This document shows positions 24,748 through 33,870 of a stretch of DNA of 64,000 nucleotides, piece after piece. This DNA comes from CAIZQW01 sp942493055 (GTDB lineage: Bacteria; Verrucomicrobiota; Kiritimatiellia; RFP12; UBA1067): the NCBI GenBank assembly GCA_942493055.1, contig OW818680.1, positions 3,720,001-3,784,000 on the forward strand, written 5' to 3'. Within the stretch, counting starts at the first letter, position 1. Each line of letters opens with the position of its first letter. Under the pieces are notes generated by a model. That model was given only the letters and a program-made list of their open reading frames with translations, made no database searches and had not been told where the DNA came from. Both the position numbers and the translations under genes were made by a program.

Positions 24748-27700
24748 ATGAGGGAAAGCAACACGGAAAACGGATCCACTTCTCCGGCAAGTTTCTCGTC
24801 GCATGCCCAGTCAGTTTTGGCAGCACTGTGCGCACGAGTGCCGGGTAGCGTGAAAAGCACCGCAATATTGCTTGCGCTCTATATTTTATGCATTCTGTGC
24901 GTTGCTCGCGTTTTCGTTTCCTCTTCTCAACCGTTGTCGATCGGTAACTTTACTGCCATAGGTGCGCTTTGCTGTCTCTTTGCTGCGTCCATTATCTGCT
25001 CATTCGTTGTAGCATGCTTCCCCTGTTCTCATAATCCGTATGGGGGGCACTGTGCGGGTGCATTGTGGGCGCGACGTTGGCTCGTGGTTGGATCAATTCT
25101 GATGGTTATTGCTTGCACCGTAGTGTACTCTGTGCAATTGACTCACATAGGTGTTGTGCTGGGTATCCTCGTTGTGCTTTATGGCTTAATCGTCTCACTC
25201 GTTGGCTATCAGATGGCAGTCAACTCAGTGCAATGGCTTTCGCCATGCGAACGCCCCGGTTCATCATGCGGTAATCATGCAGGAAGCATTGATGCCGAGG
25301 GCCAGCGGCTCAACGTTCTTCGCTTTGTCAGAGAAAGGCTGTGGTTTTGGATCTTGGCCATAGGACTGTACGGCGTTCTGGGGGCCTTCGTATGTGAACA
25401 GTTGGTGAGCGGGCGCCCTGCACACAGCCTTCTTGCACTTGTCTCGGAGTTTCTGCGCAGTTACTCAGGATCGGTGTTCGGCGTAGTACTGACATCTTTC
25501 CTGACAGATTTTGTCGTCATGCTTTTTCATCACTTAGAAGACGTGCACTATGATATGGTGAATATCCAAAAGGTAGTCAAAAATGTGCCTCGCCAGTTGG
25601 ACGCTGCTGTGCAGACAAACAAGACGACTTTGACGGCGATGGAGCAAAATAACAAGGCGACCCTGACGGAGATGACCAAGATACATAAAAGTATTGTTGA
25701 GTGCATGGACTACGTAGAAACGCAGGGGGTCTTCGCCGCAGGACTGAAAGGTTGCGGTGATGAAGCAATTGTGAATCTTATGAAGGATGCTGTTAGGGAT
25801 CCCGTAGACAAACTCCGCAAGCGGATTCAACGCGTTGGTTCGCACTATTTGAAGCAAGCGACGACTGAAATAGATGCGAAGCAGGTGTATGCGAGAACCT
25901 TCCTCGCGTCGGAATTCATGCGAAAACTGGTAGATAGTGTGGGGACGGAGCGGAACAGTGCCGAGCGTCCTAACACGGTGCAGGCTAATTTCGGAATTAT
26001 GTCGGGAATTGTCGATGAAATCTACGTTCATGCCGAGAAAATATGCGAAAAACACGACGTTAAAATCGATGGGGACAAAGAGCTTGTACTTTTCACGACC
26101 TTGACTTTGAAACTCGATCATTACTTAAACGCCGCGAACCTTGCTGGGAATCTTTCAAGTGTGGCCCTTGATTGGGATCGTGTGCGTTGGAAGACGAGAC
26201 GACTTGCATACGAGTATAATAGTGCATTGCAAAACGGTGCGCAATCCCATTTGGGTCACGTTTGGATGTTGCATACTTCCGCGTATCCGATCACCTTCCA
26301 AAGGTGTTGTCTCACCATTAAGGAAGGTGATGCTACTGACAGTAAGGCGATTAAACGCAACGAAATATCAGTTACTTCTGAATGGACGGCTGTCGCCACT
26401 TTGCCGATGTCCGACCAATTGAAACCAATCTATATGGACGATGGGGCAGGCAGGGCATTGAATGCGGCTACGGAGTTAGGTTATATCGTTACAGACAAGG
26501 ACAGATCTCAGTATGGCAACCATGTGAAGTTCTTTGACAAGCTGTTGCCTGAAATTGAGGATTTTGTTTCTGTGCCATATCCAGATAAAAGTTTTACTAA
26601 CAAAAATGCCATAGATGTCTTTAAGTCGCTTTACCATCCGCAACTCGCTGATTTCTCTCAAATCGAATTGAATGATGAGCATATCCACAATATGTTTTTC
26701 ACTAAGATAGAAAATAGCGATCCTATCGCTTCTCCAATGGCGCAAGCATTTTCGGATCCAGACTGGTGCAACTTGCGCGAAAAGATAAAAAACAAGAGCC
26801 AATCGCCAACTACATCGTCAGACTGGGCGGATATCTTCTTCAATCATCACATACCAATTGACTTATTCGCTATCGGCGTCCGTTCCAAAAAAGTCAAGGG
26901 CAATACGCAACCAAACCGAAAGACCAATTGGTTGTGTTGCTTGGGCGCCTACATTGGAGGGGATTTTAGCGACCTCATGTTGTCGTGGCACGATCCAACA
27001 ACGGATGCTTTGCACCTCACTCCGACATTCGGCAATACGGAAAACTCTCCTGCAGCAAGCACACAGCAATACAGTTGGAATGCCATAACTGGTTTTTTGG
27101 ATTACCTGCAAATTCTGGCAGATAAAACGAAGCCTGGTCAACCGGACGAGGGAGTTTCCACGCCTCATGTTGTCGGAACCCGAACTCTAGATGATTTGTA
27201 CAACGAGTTTCCTTATGGTCCAGCCGGCAGCGTCGTCAGTGAAATCGCGTCCCGGTACGTTCGAGCAGTCGCTGGTCAACAGTTGTCCGGCGGCTCCAAA
27301 ATCAAAACGCTTGAACTGGGCGCAGCATACGGTCGGGATTCTATCAACCTAGCTGCCGGTCTGTCTGATTGTAACATTGATATCACTGCGGTTGACATGT
27401 ACTCAAGCCATCAGGAACGCTTTGATAAACTCATCAATTTACACATAGGCGGAGTTGCGAAGCAATCCCACCTCGGAACCTGTATCTTTCGTTGCGAAGA
27501 CATCACGAATGAAGCCTTCTGGAGTAATTTGGAACAGCAGGGTGGCAAGTATCACCTCATACACAGTTATCATGTATTACATTATCTGGACGCTCCACTG
27601 CTAAAGAACTTGTTCACCAACTGTCACAAGGTTCTCGCTCCACATGGTGTGATGATTCACGCATTTCTGTCGGACAGAACGTCGCTTAGTAGTGCCGCGC

Positions 27701-27975
27701 TTTGCGATCTCGATAACGAAGCGAAGTTTCGGGAGAAACAGGTCGAAATTGTCAAGCACGACGGGGAAACGGTTCGCCAATTAGTGGTTAATGCGGGTTT
27801 CTTCTCCTTAACGAAAAAAGACAAGTTGGCAGGTGATATCGTGTGTGGGTTGTACCACTGTCGGGTGGTGGAACTGCACAAGATAACAGATGAAATTGGA
27901 CAGTCGGTCTTGAATCTTCACACCCATCCAGTGTGGATACTGATCGCCAAGAAGGAAGACATCACAACACCATGA
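24748..27975 (+). CDS. Large membrane protein with C-terminal SAM methyltransferase domain
   Basis: A 1075-residue protein of unrecognised overall family. About six membrane helices lie in residues 36-260 (ILLALYILCILCVARVFV; CLFAASIICSFVVACF; WLVVGSILMVIACTVVYSV; VVLGILVVLYGLIVSLVGY; LWFWILAIGLYGVLGAFV; VVLTSFLTDFVVMLF). A coiled coil follows (about 268-320, TNKTTLTAMEQNNKATLTEM), then a 500-residue cytoplasmic region without a known domain. Residues about 820-1030 are a class I methyltransferase (KTLELGAAYGRDSINLAAG; YHLIHSYHVLHYLDAP). The stop overlaps the radical SAM start (ATGA). The gene is visibly AT-richer than its neighbours. A membrane sensor with a methyltransferase output is a plausible reading; the role is unproven. 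Confidence 0.75.
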   Translation: MRESNTENGSTSPASFSSHAQSVLAALCARVPGSVKSTAILLALYILCILCVARVFVSSSQPLSIGNFTAIGALCCLFAASIICSFVVACFPCSHNPYGGHCAGALWARRWLVVGSILMVIACTVVYSVQLTHIGVVLGILVVLYGLIVSLVGYQMAVNSVQWLSPCERPGSSCGNHAGSIDAEGQRLNVLRFVRERLWFWILAIGLYGVLGAFVCEQLVSGRPAHSLLALVSEFLRSYSGSVFGVVLTSFLTDFVVMLFHHLEDVHYDMVNIQKVVKNVPRQLDAAVQTNKTTLTAMEQNNKATLTEMTKIHKSIVECMDYVETQGVFAAGLKGCGDEAIVNLMKDAVRDPVDKLRKRIQRVGSHYLKQATTEIDAKQVYARTFLASEFMRKLVDSVGTERNSAERPNTVQANFGIMSGIVDEIYVHAEKICEKHDVKIDGDKELVLFTTLTLKLDHYLNAANLAGNLSSVALDWDRVRWKTRRLAYEYNSALQNGAQSHLGHVWMLHTSAYPITFQRCCLTIKEGDATDSKAIKRNEISVTSEWTAVATLPMSDQLKPIYMDDGAGRALNAATELGYIVTDKDRSQYGNHVKFFDKLLPEIEDFVSVPYPDKSFTNKNAIDVFKSLYHPQLADFSQIELNDEHIHNMFFTKIENSDPIASPMAQAFSDPDWCNLREKIKNKSQSPTTSSDWADIFFNHHIPIDLFAIGVRSKKVKGNTQPNRKTNWLCCLGAYIGGDFSDLMLSWHDPTTDALHLTPTFGNTENSPAASTQQYSWNAITGFLDYLQILADKTKPGQPDEGVSTPHVVGTRTLDDLYNEFPYGPAGSVVSEIASRYVRAVAGQQLSGGSKIKTLELGAAYGRDSINLAAGLSDCNIDITAVDMYSSHQERFDKLINLHIGGVAKQSHLGTCIFRCEDITNEAFWSNLEQQGGKYHLIHSYHVLHYLDAPLLKNLFTNCHKVLAPHGVMIHAFLSDRTSLSSAALCDLDNEAKFREKQVEIVKHDGETVRQLVVNAGFFSLTKKDKLAGDIVCGLYHCRVVELHKITDEIGQSVLNLHTHPVWILIAKKEDITTP

Positions 27976-29093
27976 TAAACGGAATCAGAGGCTGGCTATT
28001 TGACGAGGCAACGCTCAATACGGCAAATGTTGAAGGCCGACTATTGACGTTCGATTTTGAGTTGGGCGAGGCATGTCCCTTGCGGTGCGTGTACTGCTAT
28101 CGCACGCAGGACTCGCGAGATGACGACGATACTAGTGCGCACCATCGTAAACCCCTCTTATCTTTCGAATCGTGGAAGAAAACGGTTGATCAGGCTGTTG
28201 AACTGGGAGCGAAGTCAGTCAAACTCATCGGTGGCGGCGAGATCACGGAGGAAACTCATTTTCGTGAGGCCCTCACCTACATGGCCAGTAAGGGCCTCAT
28301 AGTCGTTCTGTTTACATCGGGAACGGTTCTGGGTGATGAAGCCCTATGTAAGCAGCTCTATGGAATCTCACCGCTGGAGTTGGCGCGGTGGATGCATGAC
28401 GATCTGGGAATGTCCGTCTTCCTGAAGATGGATGCAATTGACCACGATTTGCAGGATATGATCGTTGGGGTGCCCGGATATGCAAAGATACGAGATCGCG
28501 CATTGGAGGTGTTGATCGAGGCGGGGTTCAGTCAACATGATCCGACACGACTTGGCTTGGAAGTTAACGTCGGGCGTCGCAACCTGCATGAGATCATGAG
28601 GATCTACGAACTGCGGACGAAACTCAATGTATACGAGGACGTGGTCATCTCCATGCCCTGCGATGTGTACTTCCGGCATCCGGATTACGACATAACGATC
28701 GATGAGAAGAAGACTCTCTATCGCAGCATCTACGAGTACAATCGCCGCCACGACATTCCATTCTCGACGGTTTCACCGTTCATGGGCGGGCTGGAGTGCA
28801 CGCAGTTGGGTAACGGGCTGTATATTACGAATCGTGGTGACGTGTATCATTGCCCGGGAACCTTCGAGCGACTGGGATCGCTAACAGAGGAGCCGCTGGC
28901 CTCCATTTGGCAGCGATGCAAGCAGCGTGAGATGTACCACCGCCACTACTTCTGCCCCTTCCGAGAGAACTCCGGGATTCTCCCCCCAGACATGGTCGAG
29001 GAAATGGAGCAGGAAATCCTTGGCCATCAGTCAGCGCGGACTTGTACCAAGCAGGTATCTGGCCGGGAAAGACCAGCATGCAACTGCTCCTGA
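27972..29093 (+). CDS. Radical SAM enzyme with SPASM-like C-terminus
   Basis: Protein of 373 residues. The 4Fe-4S binding motif is C35xxxC39xxC42 in GEACPLRCVYCYR. The GGGEITEETHF segment supplies the SAM-binding glycine motif after KLIG. The C-terminal part has extra cysteines (GLECTQLGNGLYITNRG, DVYHCPGTFERLG, HYFCPF) in the pattern of a SPASM/twitch auxiliary-cluster domain, often seen in peptide-modifying or anaerobic maturase enzymes. ATG 27972 overlaps the stop of the large membrane gene and its end overlaps the LivH start, so expression is coupled to the importer. The reaction is unknown; no small precursor-peptide gene was seen nearby. Confidence 0.85.
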   Translation: MINGIRGWLFDEATLNTANVEGRLLTFDFELGEACPLRCVYCYRTQDSRDDDDTSAHHRKPLLSFESWKKTVDQAVELGAKSVKLIGGGEITEETHFREALTYMASKGLIVVLFTSGTVLGDEALCKQLYGISPLELARWMHDDLGMSVFLKMDAIDHDLQDMIVGVPGYAKIRDRALEVLIEAGFSQHDPTRLGLEVNVGRRNLHEIMRIYELRTKLNVYEDVVISMPCDVYFRHPDYDITIDEKKTLYRSIYEYNRRHDIPFSTVSPFMGGLECTQLGNGLYITNRGDVYHCPGTFERLGSLTEEPLASIWQRCKQREMYHRHYFCPFRENSGILPPDMVEEMEQEILGHQSARTCTKQVSGRERPACNCS

Positions 29094-29935
29094 ATGCTAT
29101 TCTCGCTACGGGGTTATACGCGCTCATCGGTGTAGGGTTCCTGTTGATCTACCGGACGGCAGGTTTTTTCTGTTTTGCCCACGCTGCTTTCGTGTCCTGT
29201 GGTGCCTACGCTGTGTTTGCAGCCCGAACTGGTCTTGGCGTTTCTCTACTTCCGGCATCATTGATTGCGGTTTTCACGGTTGGCCTGCTGGGGGCTGGAC
29301 TCTATCTGGTTGTGTTCCGAAGTTTGGCGAAGAGGAAGGCATCTCCGCTTGTCCAGATGGTTGCCTCGCTTGGAATCTATGTTATGGTTGAAAATGCGCT
29401 TGCCATGACATTTGGCGACCATGTTACGTCCATTCGACAGGGTGTGCCCGAATTTACGTTAAGTCTGGGTGGGGGCCGGTTGACGGGGGTGCAGGGCTTC
29501 TCCCTGATTGTGGAGACTACAGCAATTGTGGCTGTCGTGGCGATTCTCCGTGCTACGAGGGCTGGAAGGAATATCAGGGTTCTGGGGTGCAACCCAGATC
29601 TTGCAGAGTGTATTGGCATACCACAGGTCCGAACGAATATGATGGTCTTTGGTATGGCCGCAGGTCTTGGCGCGCTTGCGGGCATTCTCATAGCCTTGGA
29701 TTACGATGCCACACCGACCATGGGCATGGAGCCGTTTCTTCTCGGTGTCGTGTCAGTCGTGCTAGGAGGTGGGGTGAGTGTTGCGGGAACGTTAGTGGGG
29801 GCGGCGTGTCTTGGCGTGGTGCTTCAGTTAGCCGCCTGGGTGGTAGGCAGTCAGTGGCAGCAGGGCGCTGCGTTCCTGTTACTCATCGGATTCATGGTTT
29901 TCCGGCCCTTAGGAATCGTCAGGCGTAAAGGTTGA
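29078..29935 (+). CDS. LivH-type ABC transporter permease
   Basis: Permease of 285 residues with about eight hydrophobic segments and the LivH pattern (GVGFLLIYRTAGFFCFAHAA near the N-terminus, GVVSVVLGGGVSVAGTLVGA near the C-terminus). ATG 29078 is the preferred start; an upstream frame from 29042 overlaps the radical SAM gene. It overlaps the radical SAM stop by 16 bases. It forms the inner-membrane pore together with the LivM homologue that starts 4 bases after its stop. Confidence 0.87.
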   Translation: MQLLLNAILATGLYALIGVGFLLIYRTAGFFCFAHAAFVSCGAYAVFAARTGLGVSLLPASLIAVFTVGLLGAGLYLVVFRSLAKRKASPLVQMVASLGIYVMVENALAMTFGDHVTSIRQGVPEFTLSLGGGRLTGVQGFSLIVETTAIVAVVAILRATRAGRNIRVLGCNPDLAECIGIPQVRTNMMVFGMAAGLGALAGILIALDYDATPTMGMEPFLLGVVSVVLGGGVSVAGTLVGAACLGVVLQLAAWVVGSQWQQGAAFLLLIGFMVFRPLGIVRRKG

Positions 29936-29939
29936 TGAA

Positions 29940-30815
29940 GTGGACTATATTGTACATATCGCGGTGATGGCATGTGTTTATGCCGTACTCTCACGGGCAC
30001 TTAGCTTTGTGAGTGGATATGCGGGCATGGTGTCCGTGTGCCAGGCTGCATTTGCCGGACTGGGAGCATACACTGGAGCGCTCTTGACCATCAGACTCGG
30101 TTGCCCATGGCCTTTCGCGGTTCTGATCTCGCTGGTGGGTGTCGGGTTGATAGGCTTCCTGATTTCGGTGATTACCTCCCCGTTGAAGGGTGATTTCTTC
30201 TCGGTAACTTCGCTTGGTTTCCAGATTGTCGTATTGGCTGTGTTAACAAACTGGATAGGCCTGACGCGTGGACCTCTTGGCCTTCCTGATATCCCCCAGC
30301 CTGTCATCCTGACGTGCCATATTGGGGCACAGTTCAAGTTCCTGATCCTCTATGTGGCGATAGCGATAATAGTGTCCGTTATATTCTGGCGCGTTGAACG
30401 CTCCCCAATGGGGCGTGCGCTTTGTGCCGTGCGTGAAAACGAGCCCTTGACTTCGCTGATGGGGAAGCCAGTTGTGAACCTCAAAAGTATCGCTTTCGCG
30501 ATGGGTGCAGCGATGTCGGCTGTCGCAGGTTGTATGTTCGCGGCATACGCGAGTTTCATTGACCCGTCGAGCTTTGCCCTGTCTGACTCAATTCTCATTC
30601 TGTCGATGGTTGTGCTCGGCGGGGCTGGAACCACATGGGGCCCTTGGGCAGGAGCGCTATTCTTAGTGCTACTACCCGAAAGCCTCCGTATGGTCGGTCT
30701 GTCGGGACCACTCGCGGCAAACGCCAGACAGATTCTCTATGGCGCTGTTCTGCTGGGTTTTATGCTTTTCAGGCCGAGAGGTATCTTCGGCGGCTATGAT
30801 TTTGGGAGGGAGTGA
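29940..30815 (+). CDS. LivM-type ABC transporter permease
   Basis: Permease of 291 residues starting at GTG 29940 (the ATG five bases earlier runs into a stop). It shows the LivM signature: SGYAGMVSVCQAAFAGLGAY near residue 28 and the EAA-like loop GRALCAVRENEPLTSLMGKP (residues about 157-176), which contacts the ATPase. The end matches family members (ILYGAVLLGFMLFRPRGIFG). It pairs with the LivH homologue upstream and sits 6 bases before LivG. Confidence 0.87.
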   Translation: MDYIVHIAVMACVYAVLSRALSFVSGYAGMVSVCQAAFAGLGAYTGALLTIRLGCPWPFAVLISLVGVGLIGFLISVITSPLKGDFFSVTSLGFQIVVLAVLTNWIGLTRGPLGLPDIPQPVILTCHIGAQFKFLILYVAIAIIVSVIFWRVERSPMGRALCAVRENEPLTSLMGKPVVNLKSIAFAMGAAMSAVAGCMFAAYASFIDPSSFALSDSILILSMVVLGGAGTTWGPWAGALFLVLLPESLRMVGLSGPLAANARQILYGAVLLGFMLFRPRGIFGGYDFGRE

Positions 30816-30821
30816 CAAATC

Positions 30822-31574
30822 GTGAGCATCCTTTCATTCTTGAACGTTTCGAAACAGTTCGGGGGCGTACAAGCGCTTTCAGATGTTTCCATGACAGTCA
30901 CGGCGAAGGAAGTTCTTGGTTTGATAGGACCAAATGGCGCTGGAAAGACGACGCTGTTCAATGTGGTGAATGGTCTGCTTCAACCCGATGCAGGCAGCGT
31001 GCGGTTCAAGGAACACGTCCTGGTCGGCATGCCTATCCACAAGATCGCGAATCTCGGGATCGCGCGGACGTTCCAAAACCTGCGCCTGATCCGCCGGATC
31101 ACGGTTTTGGAGAATGTACTGCTCTGCTTTAAGAACCAGCCCGGCGAGAAGTTGTTAAGCGTTTTCTTTAGGCCCGGGTTATGTAAGCGTCATGAAGCGG
31201 CGAACCGGGAGAAGGCGATGGAGCTGCTTAGAACGACTGGACTCTTGGAGAAGGCCAATGATTTGGCCGACAACCTATCTTACGGCCAGCAGAAGTTGCT
31301 CTCGATTGTGTGTTGCTTGGCAGCAGATGCGGAGTTGTTACTATTCGACGAACCCGTGGCCGGGATCGCGCCGGAAATGGCAGAGCGGATTCTGGCGATC
31401 ATAGCTGACCTGCCCAAACAAGGCAAGTCCGCTATAGTCATTGAGCATGACATAGACGCCCTGAAGAGCATAGCACATCGCATGATCTTCATGGATGCCG
31501 GACGGAAGATCTGTGAGGGGCCCCCTGACCAAGTTCTGAACGACCCGCGCGTAATTGAGGCTTATCTTGACTGA
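30822..31574 (+). CDS. LivG-type ABC transporter ATP-binding protein
   Basis: ATPase of 250 residues from GTG 30822. Walker A is GPNGAGKTTLFN, the signature is LSYGQQKLLSI, Walker B is LLLFDEPVAGI followed by the switch histidine in VIEHDID. The motif NLGIARTFQNLRL is typical of LivG over LivF. It energises import together with LivF; the two overlap (stop at 31574 inside the LivF start region). Confidence 0.9.
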   Translation: MSILSFLNVSKQFGGVQALSDVSMTVTAKEVLGLIGPNGAGKTTLFNVVNGLLQPDAGSVRFKEHVLVGMPIHKIANLGIARTFQNLRLIRRITVLENVLLCFKNQPGEKLLSVFFRPGLCKRHEAANREKAMELLRTTGLLEKANDLADNLSYGQQKLLSIVCCLAADAELLLFDEPVAGIAPEMAERILAIIADLPKQGKSAIVIEHDIDALKSIAHRMIFMDAGRKICEGPPDQVLNDPRVIEAYLD

Positions 31575-32292
31575 TAACAATCATATTCTTAATTTGACAT
31601 CTATAGATACCGGATATGGCAAGAAGCAGGTGTTATCTGGTGTCGATCTTGTCGCCCGTACTGGCAAGATCACGGCCATTATCGGGCCGAATGGTGCTGG
31701 GAAATCCACTGTCTTGAAGGTTGTTCACGGGCTTTTACCGCTTTGGGCTGGCACGATCACCTTCGATGGCGAGTCGCTTGGAAAGTGTAGTCCGGCTCAA
31801 CGGGTTCGGCGGGGTATCACTTTCTGTCCTCAGGGAAACCGGGTCTTCGGCGAACTCAACGTGCGGGAGAACCTCGAACTTGGCGGGACACACTTGCCAT
31901 CGAAGGAGGTCCGGACGCGTGTCGAGACCGTGCTACCCACCTTCCCTCAACTAACGGGACTGCTAAAGCGAGTGGCGGGCACCCTTTCCGGCGGTGAACA
32001 GCAGATGGTGGCGATAGCCCGGGCACTTGTCTCCAAGCCCAAGCTCCTGCTGCTCGATGAGCCGTCCCTCGGTCTTTCGCCGAACGTATTGGCCGACGTA
32101 TTCGAAAAGATTGTCGAGGTGAACCGGGCGCACGGAGTGACGGTGCTGATCGTCGAGCAGAAGGTTCGCAAGGTTCTCGCCATTGCTGACCACGTCTACT
32201 CCCTGAAACTTGGCAAGGTCGTTTTCTCCGGCACACCGGACGAACTCACGGCCAATCCTGAAAAACTTAAGAAGCTGTTTCTGGGGGATTAG
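31567..32292 (+). CDS. LivF-type ABC transporter ATP-binding protein
   Basis: ATPase of about 241 residues with Walker A GPNGAGKSTVLK, Q-loop region RRGITFCPQGNRVFGELNVR, signature LSGGEQQMVAIARAL and Walker B LLLLDEPSLGL. Two TTG codons (31555 and 31567) could start it; 31567 is preferred because GAGG at 31557-31560 is at ribosome-binding distance and the gene then overlaps LivG by eight bases. It is the last gene of the operon. Confidence 0.88.
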   Translation: MTDNNHILNLTSIDTGYGKKQVLSGVDLVARTGKITAIIGPNGAGKSTVLKVVHGLLPLWAGTITFDGESLGKCSPAQRVRRGITFCPQGNRVFGELNVRENLELGGTHLPSKEVRTRVETVLPTFPQLTGLLKRVAGTLSGGEQQMVAIARALVSKPKLLLLDEPSLGLSPNVLADVFEKIVEVNRAHGVTVLIVEQKVRKVLAIADHVYSLKLGKVVFSGTPDELTANPEKLKKLFLGD

Positions 32293-32601
32293 AAAGCACT
32301 CGAATTCGCCCTAAAAAAGTCAAAAAACCCGTCGAACGGGGAAAGTCGTGTTAAACAGGCCCCAGCCAGAACTTGCATTTGCCCTTAGAGCGCCATGTGG
32401 CGGCAGTATACTTTAAGCTTCCCGCGCAAGGATACTTAATCGACAGTGTTCTCTGTCGGCATAGTGCGTCACTTTTTTCGTCCTTGCTTTTGACGCGGGA
32501 ACCATCTAGACTAAATTTCTTATAGAATAGTAATACTGCGTGAACTGTTACGTGGAAATTAAAGGCATAAGGCGGGATGGAATCAGAAGGGAGAATCAGA
32601 T
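32293..32601. other. Intergenic region with a minus-strand-oriented hairpin
   Basis: A small stem (CCCGT 32328-32332 with ACGGG 32336-32340, loop CGA) is flanked by AAAAAA on its left, so it would act as an intrinsic terminator only for leftward transcription. It may also close the rightward operon weakly. The rest holds no gene; promoter elements for the glycine-rich gene downstream are probably here but are not clear. Confidence 0.4.
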
Positions 32602-33861
32602 ATGAACAAAGTCAAGGCTGGTTTGATGGGATGGGTGGTCATGGCGAAATTCACTAATCGAAGGCGGAGTCTCTGTCGGCAAGCCACGCTGATTTCGCTC
32701 TTGTTGCTAAGTGCCGGTGTTTTTGTCTTGCCGGGACTCGCGCAGGTCAACAGCGGCAGCGACGGCAGCGACGGCGCGTTCAATCCGACAAGCAATATCA
32801 CCATCGACATGGCTGACCATCCGAACGGTGTTTATAACTACACGTCCGTCAATATTCCGGCTGGCGTCACTGTTAAGTTTATTCCGAATACTGCTAACAC
32901 CCCCGTGACTTGGCTTGTCCAAAACAACTGCACAATCAGCGGAACTGTTGATGTGTCGGGAAAAAGCGCGACCAACGAGTTTGGCGCAGCCGGGGGTCCA
33001 GGTGGTTATGGAGGGGGGAACGGAGGTGTGTCGCCAAGTGTAGGACTTGGGCCGGGGGGCGGTGGCATCGGCAGCGCTGTCCTCCAATACGGCACCTATA
33101 TAATTGGCGGGAATGGTTCTTATGGCTCAATGGGAACCACCAACAACGGTGTGCTGCCTGGATCGACGTATGGATCTCCATTCTTGATACCGTTGGTTGG
33201 GGGATCAGGCTGTGGTGGCTGCAATCGAATATATAATGGTTACGGCTCTTATATCGACGCTAGAGGCGGTGGTGGCGGAGGCGGCGCAATATTAATCGCT
33301 GTGTCAGGGTCAATCACTGTTAATGGCACTATTATTGCTAATGGTGGCGGAGGCGGCATTAATGGTTACGGCAGTGGTGGCGGAATAAGGCTTGTGGCCA
33401 ATACAATAAATGGGAATGGTGCGGTTGGAGCAGGAGGTTCTCCTGGCGGGTGCGGAAGAATCAGATTCGATTCGCCGGTTAATGCGTTTGCAGGCTCAAC
33501 AAATCGCGTTTTTTCAACCGGTTATCAACCTGTTATTATGCCGGCTGCAAATCAGGCCGCGCACTTAACTGTCGCCAGCGTCGGAGGTGTTCCCGTACCC
33601 CCCTCACCGACGGGAAAGATCGCCACACCTGATGCCTTGCTATCTGCACAACAAGAGAATCCCGTGTCGATTGTGGTCAATTGCACAAATATTCCTCTGA
33701 ACACGCCAATCACCGTGACCGTTTGTCCGTCAAGCGGAATGTCCGTCAGCGCGGTCGGGTACAACAGCTCTGGCACGACAGCGTCCAGCACGGCGACGGT
33801 ATCAATCAACATGCCCCACGGCGGCGGGTTGATCTACGCGACCACTCCCGTGTCTAACTGA
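32602..33861 (+). CDS. Exported glycine-rich protein
   Basis: Protein of 419 residues. A long N-region and hydrophobic core (about residues 29-47, LISLLLLSAGVFVLPGLAQ) form a signal peptide. The mature part starts with a beta-rich segment (DGAFNPTSNITIDM; YNYTSVNIPAGVTVKFIPN; VQNNCTISGTVDVSGKSA) typical of secreted proteins with repeated beta-helix turns. It is followed by long Gly-rich stretches (GGGGGGG, GGGGGINGYGSGGG) and ends in a Thr/Ser-rich region. No anchor motif, PEP-CTERM or LPXTG was seen. The architecture suggests an extracellular or surface polymer-like protein. It lies 9 bases before the 1076-residue secreted protein, so both may be exported together. Confidence 0.75.
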   Translation: MNKVKAGLMGWVVMAKFTNRRRSLCRQATLISLLLLSAGVFVLPGLAQVNSGSDGSDGAFNPTSNITIDMADHPNGVYNYTSVNIPAGVTVKFIPNTANTPVTWLVQNNCTISGTVDVSGKSATNEFGAAGGPGGYGGGNGGVSPSVGLGPGGGGIGSAVLQYGTYIIGGNGSYGSMGTTNNGVLPGSTYGSPFLIPLVGGSGCGGCNRIYNGYGSYIDARGGGGGGGAILIAVSGSITVNGTIIANGGGGGINGYGSGGGIRLVANTINGNGAVGAGGSPGGCGRIRFDSPVNAFAGSTNRVFSTGYQPVIMPAANQAAHLTVASVGGVPVPPSPTGKIATPDALLSAQQENPVSIVVNCTNIPLNTPITVTVCPSSGMSVSAVGYNSSGTTASSTATVSINMPHGGGLIYATTPVSN

Positions 33862-33870
33862 CGTACTTCC

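Noticed and set aside
32328..32341. Terminator of the LivF operon on the plus strand
   Set aside because: The T-tract is on the other strand; only a weak minus-strand terminator reading is possible.
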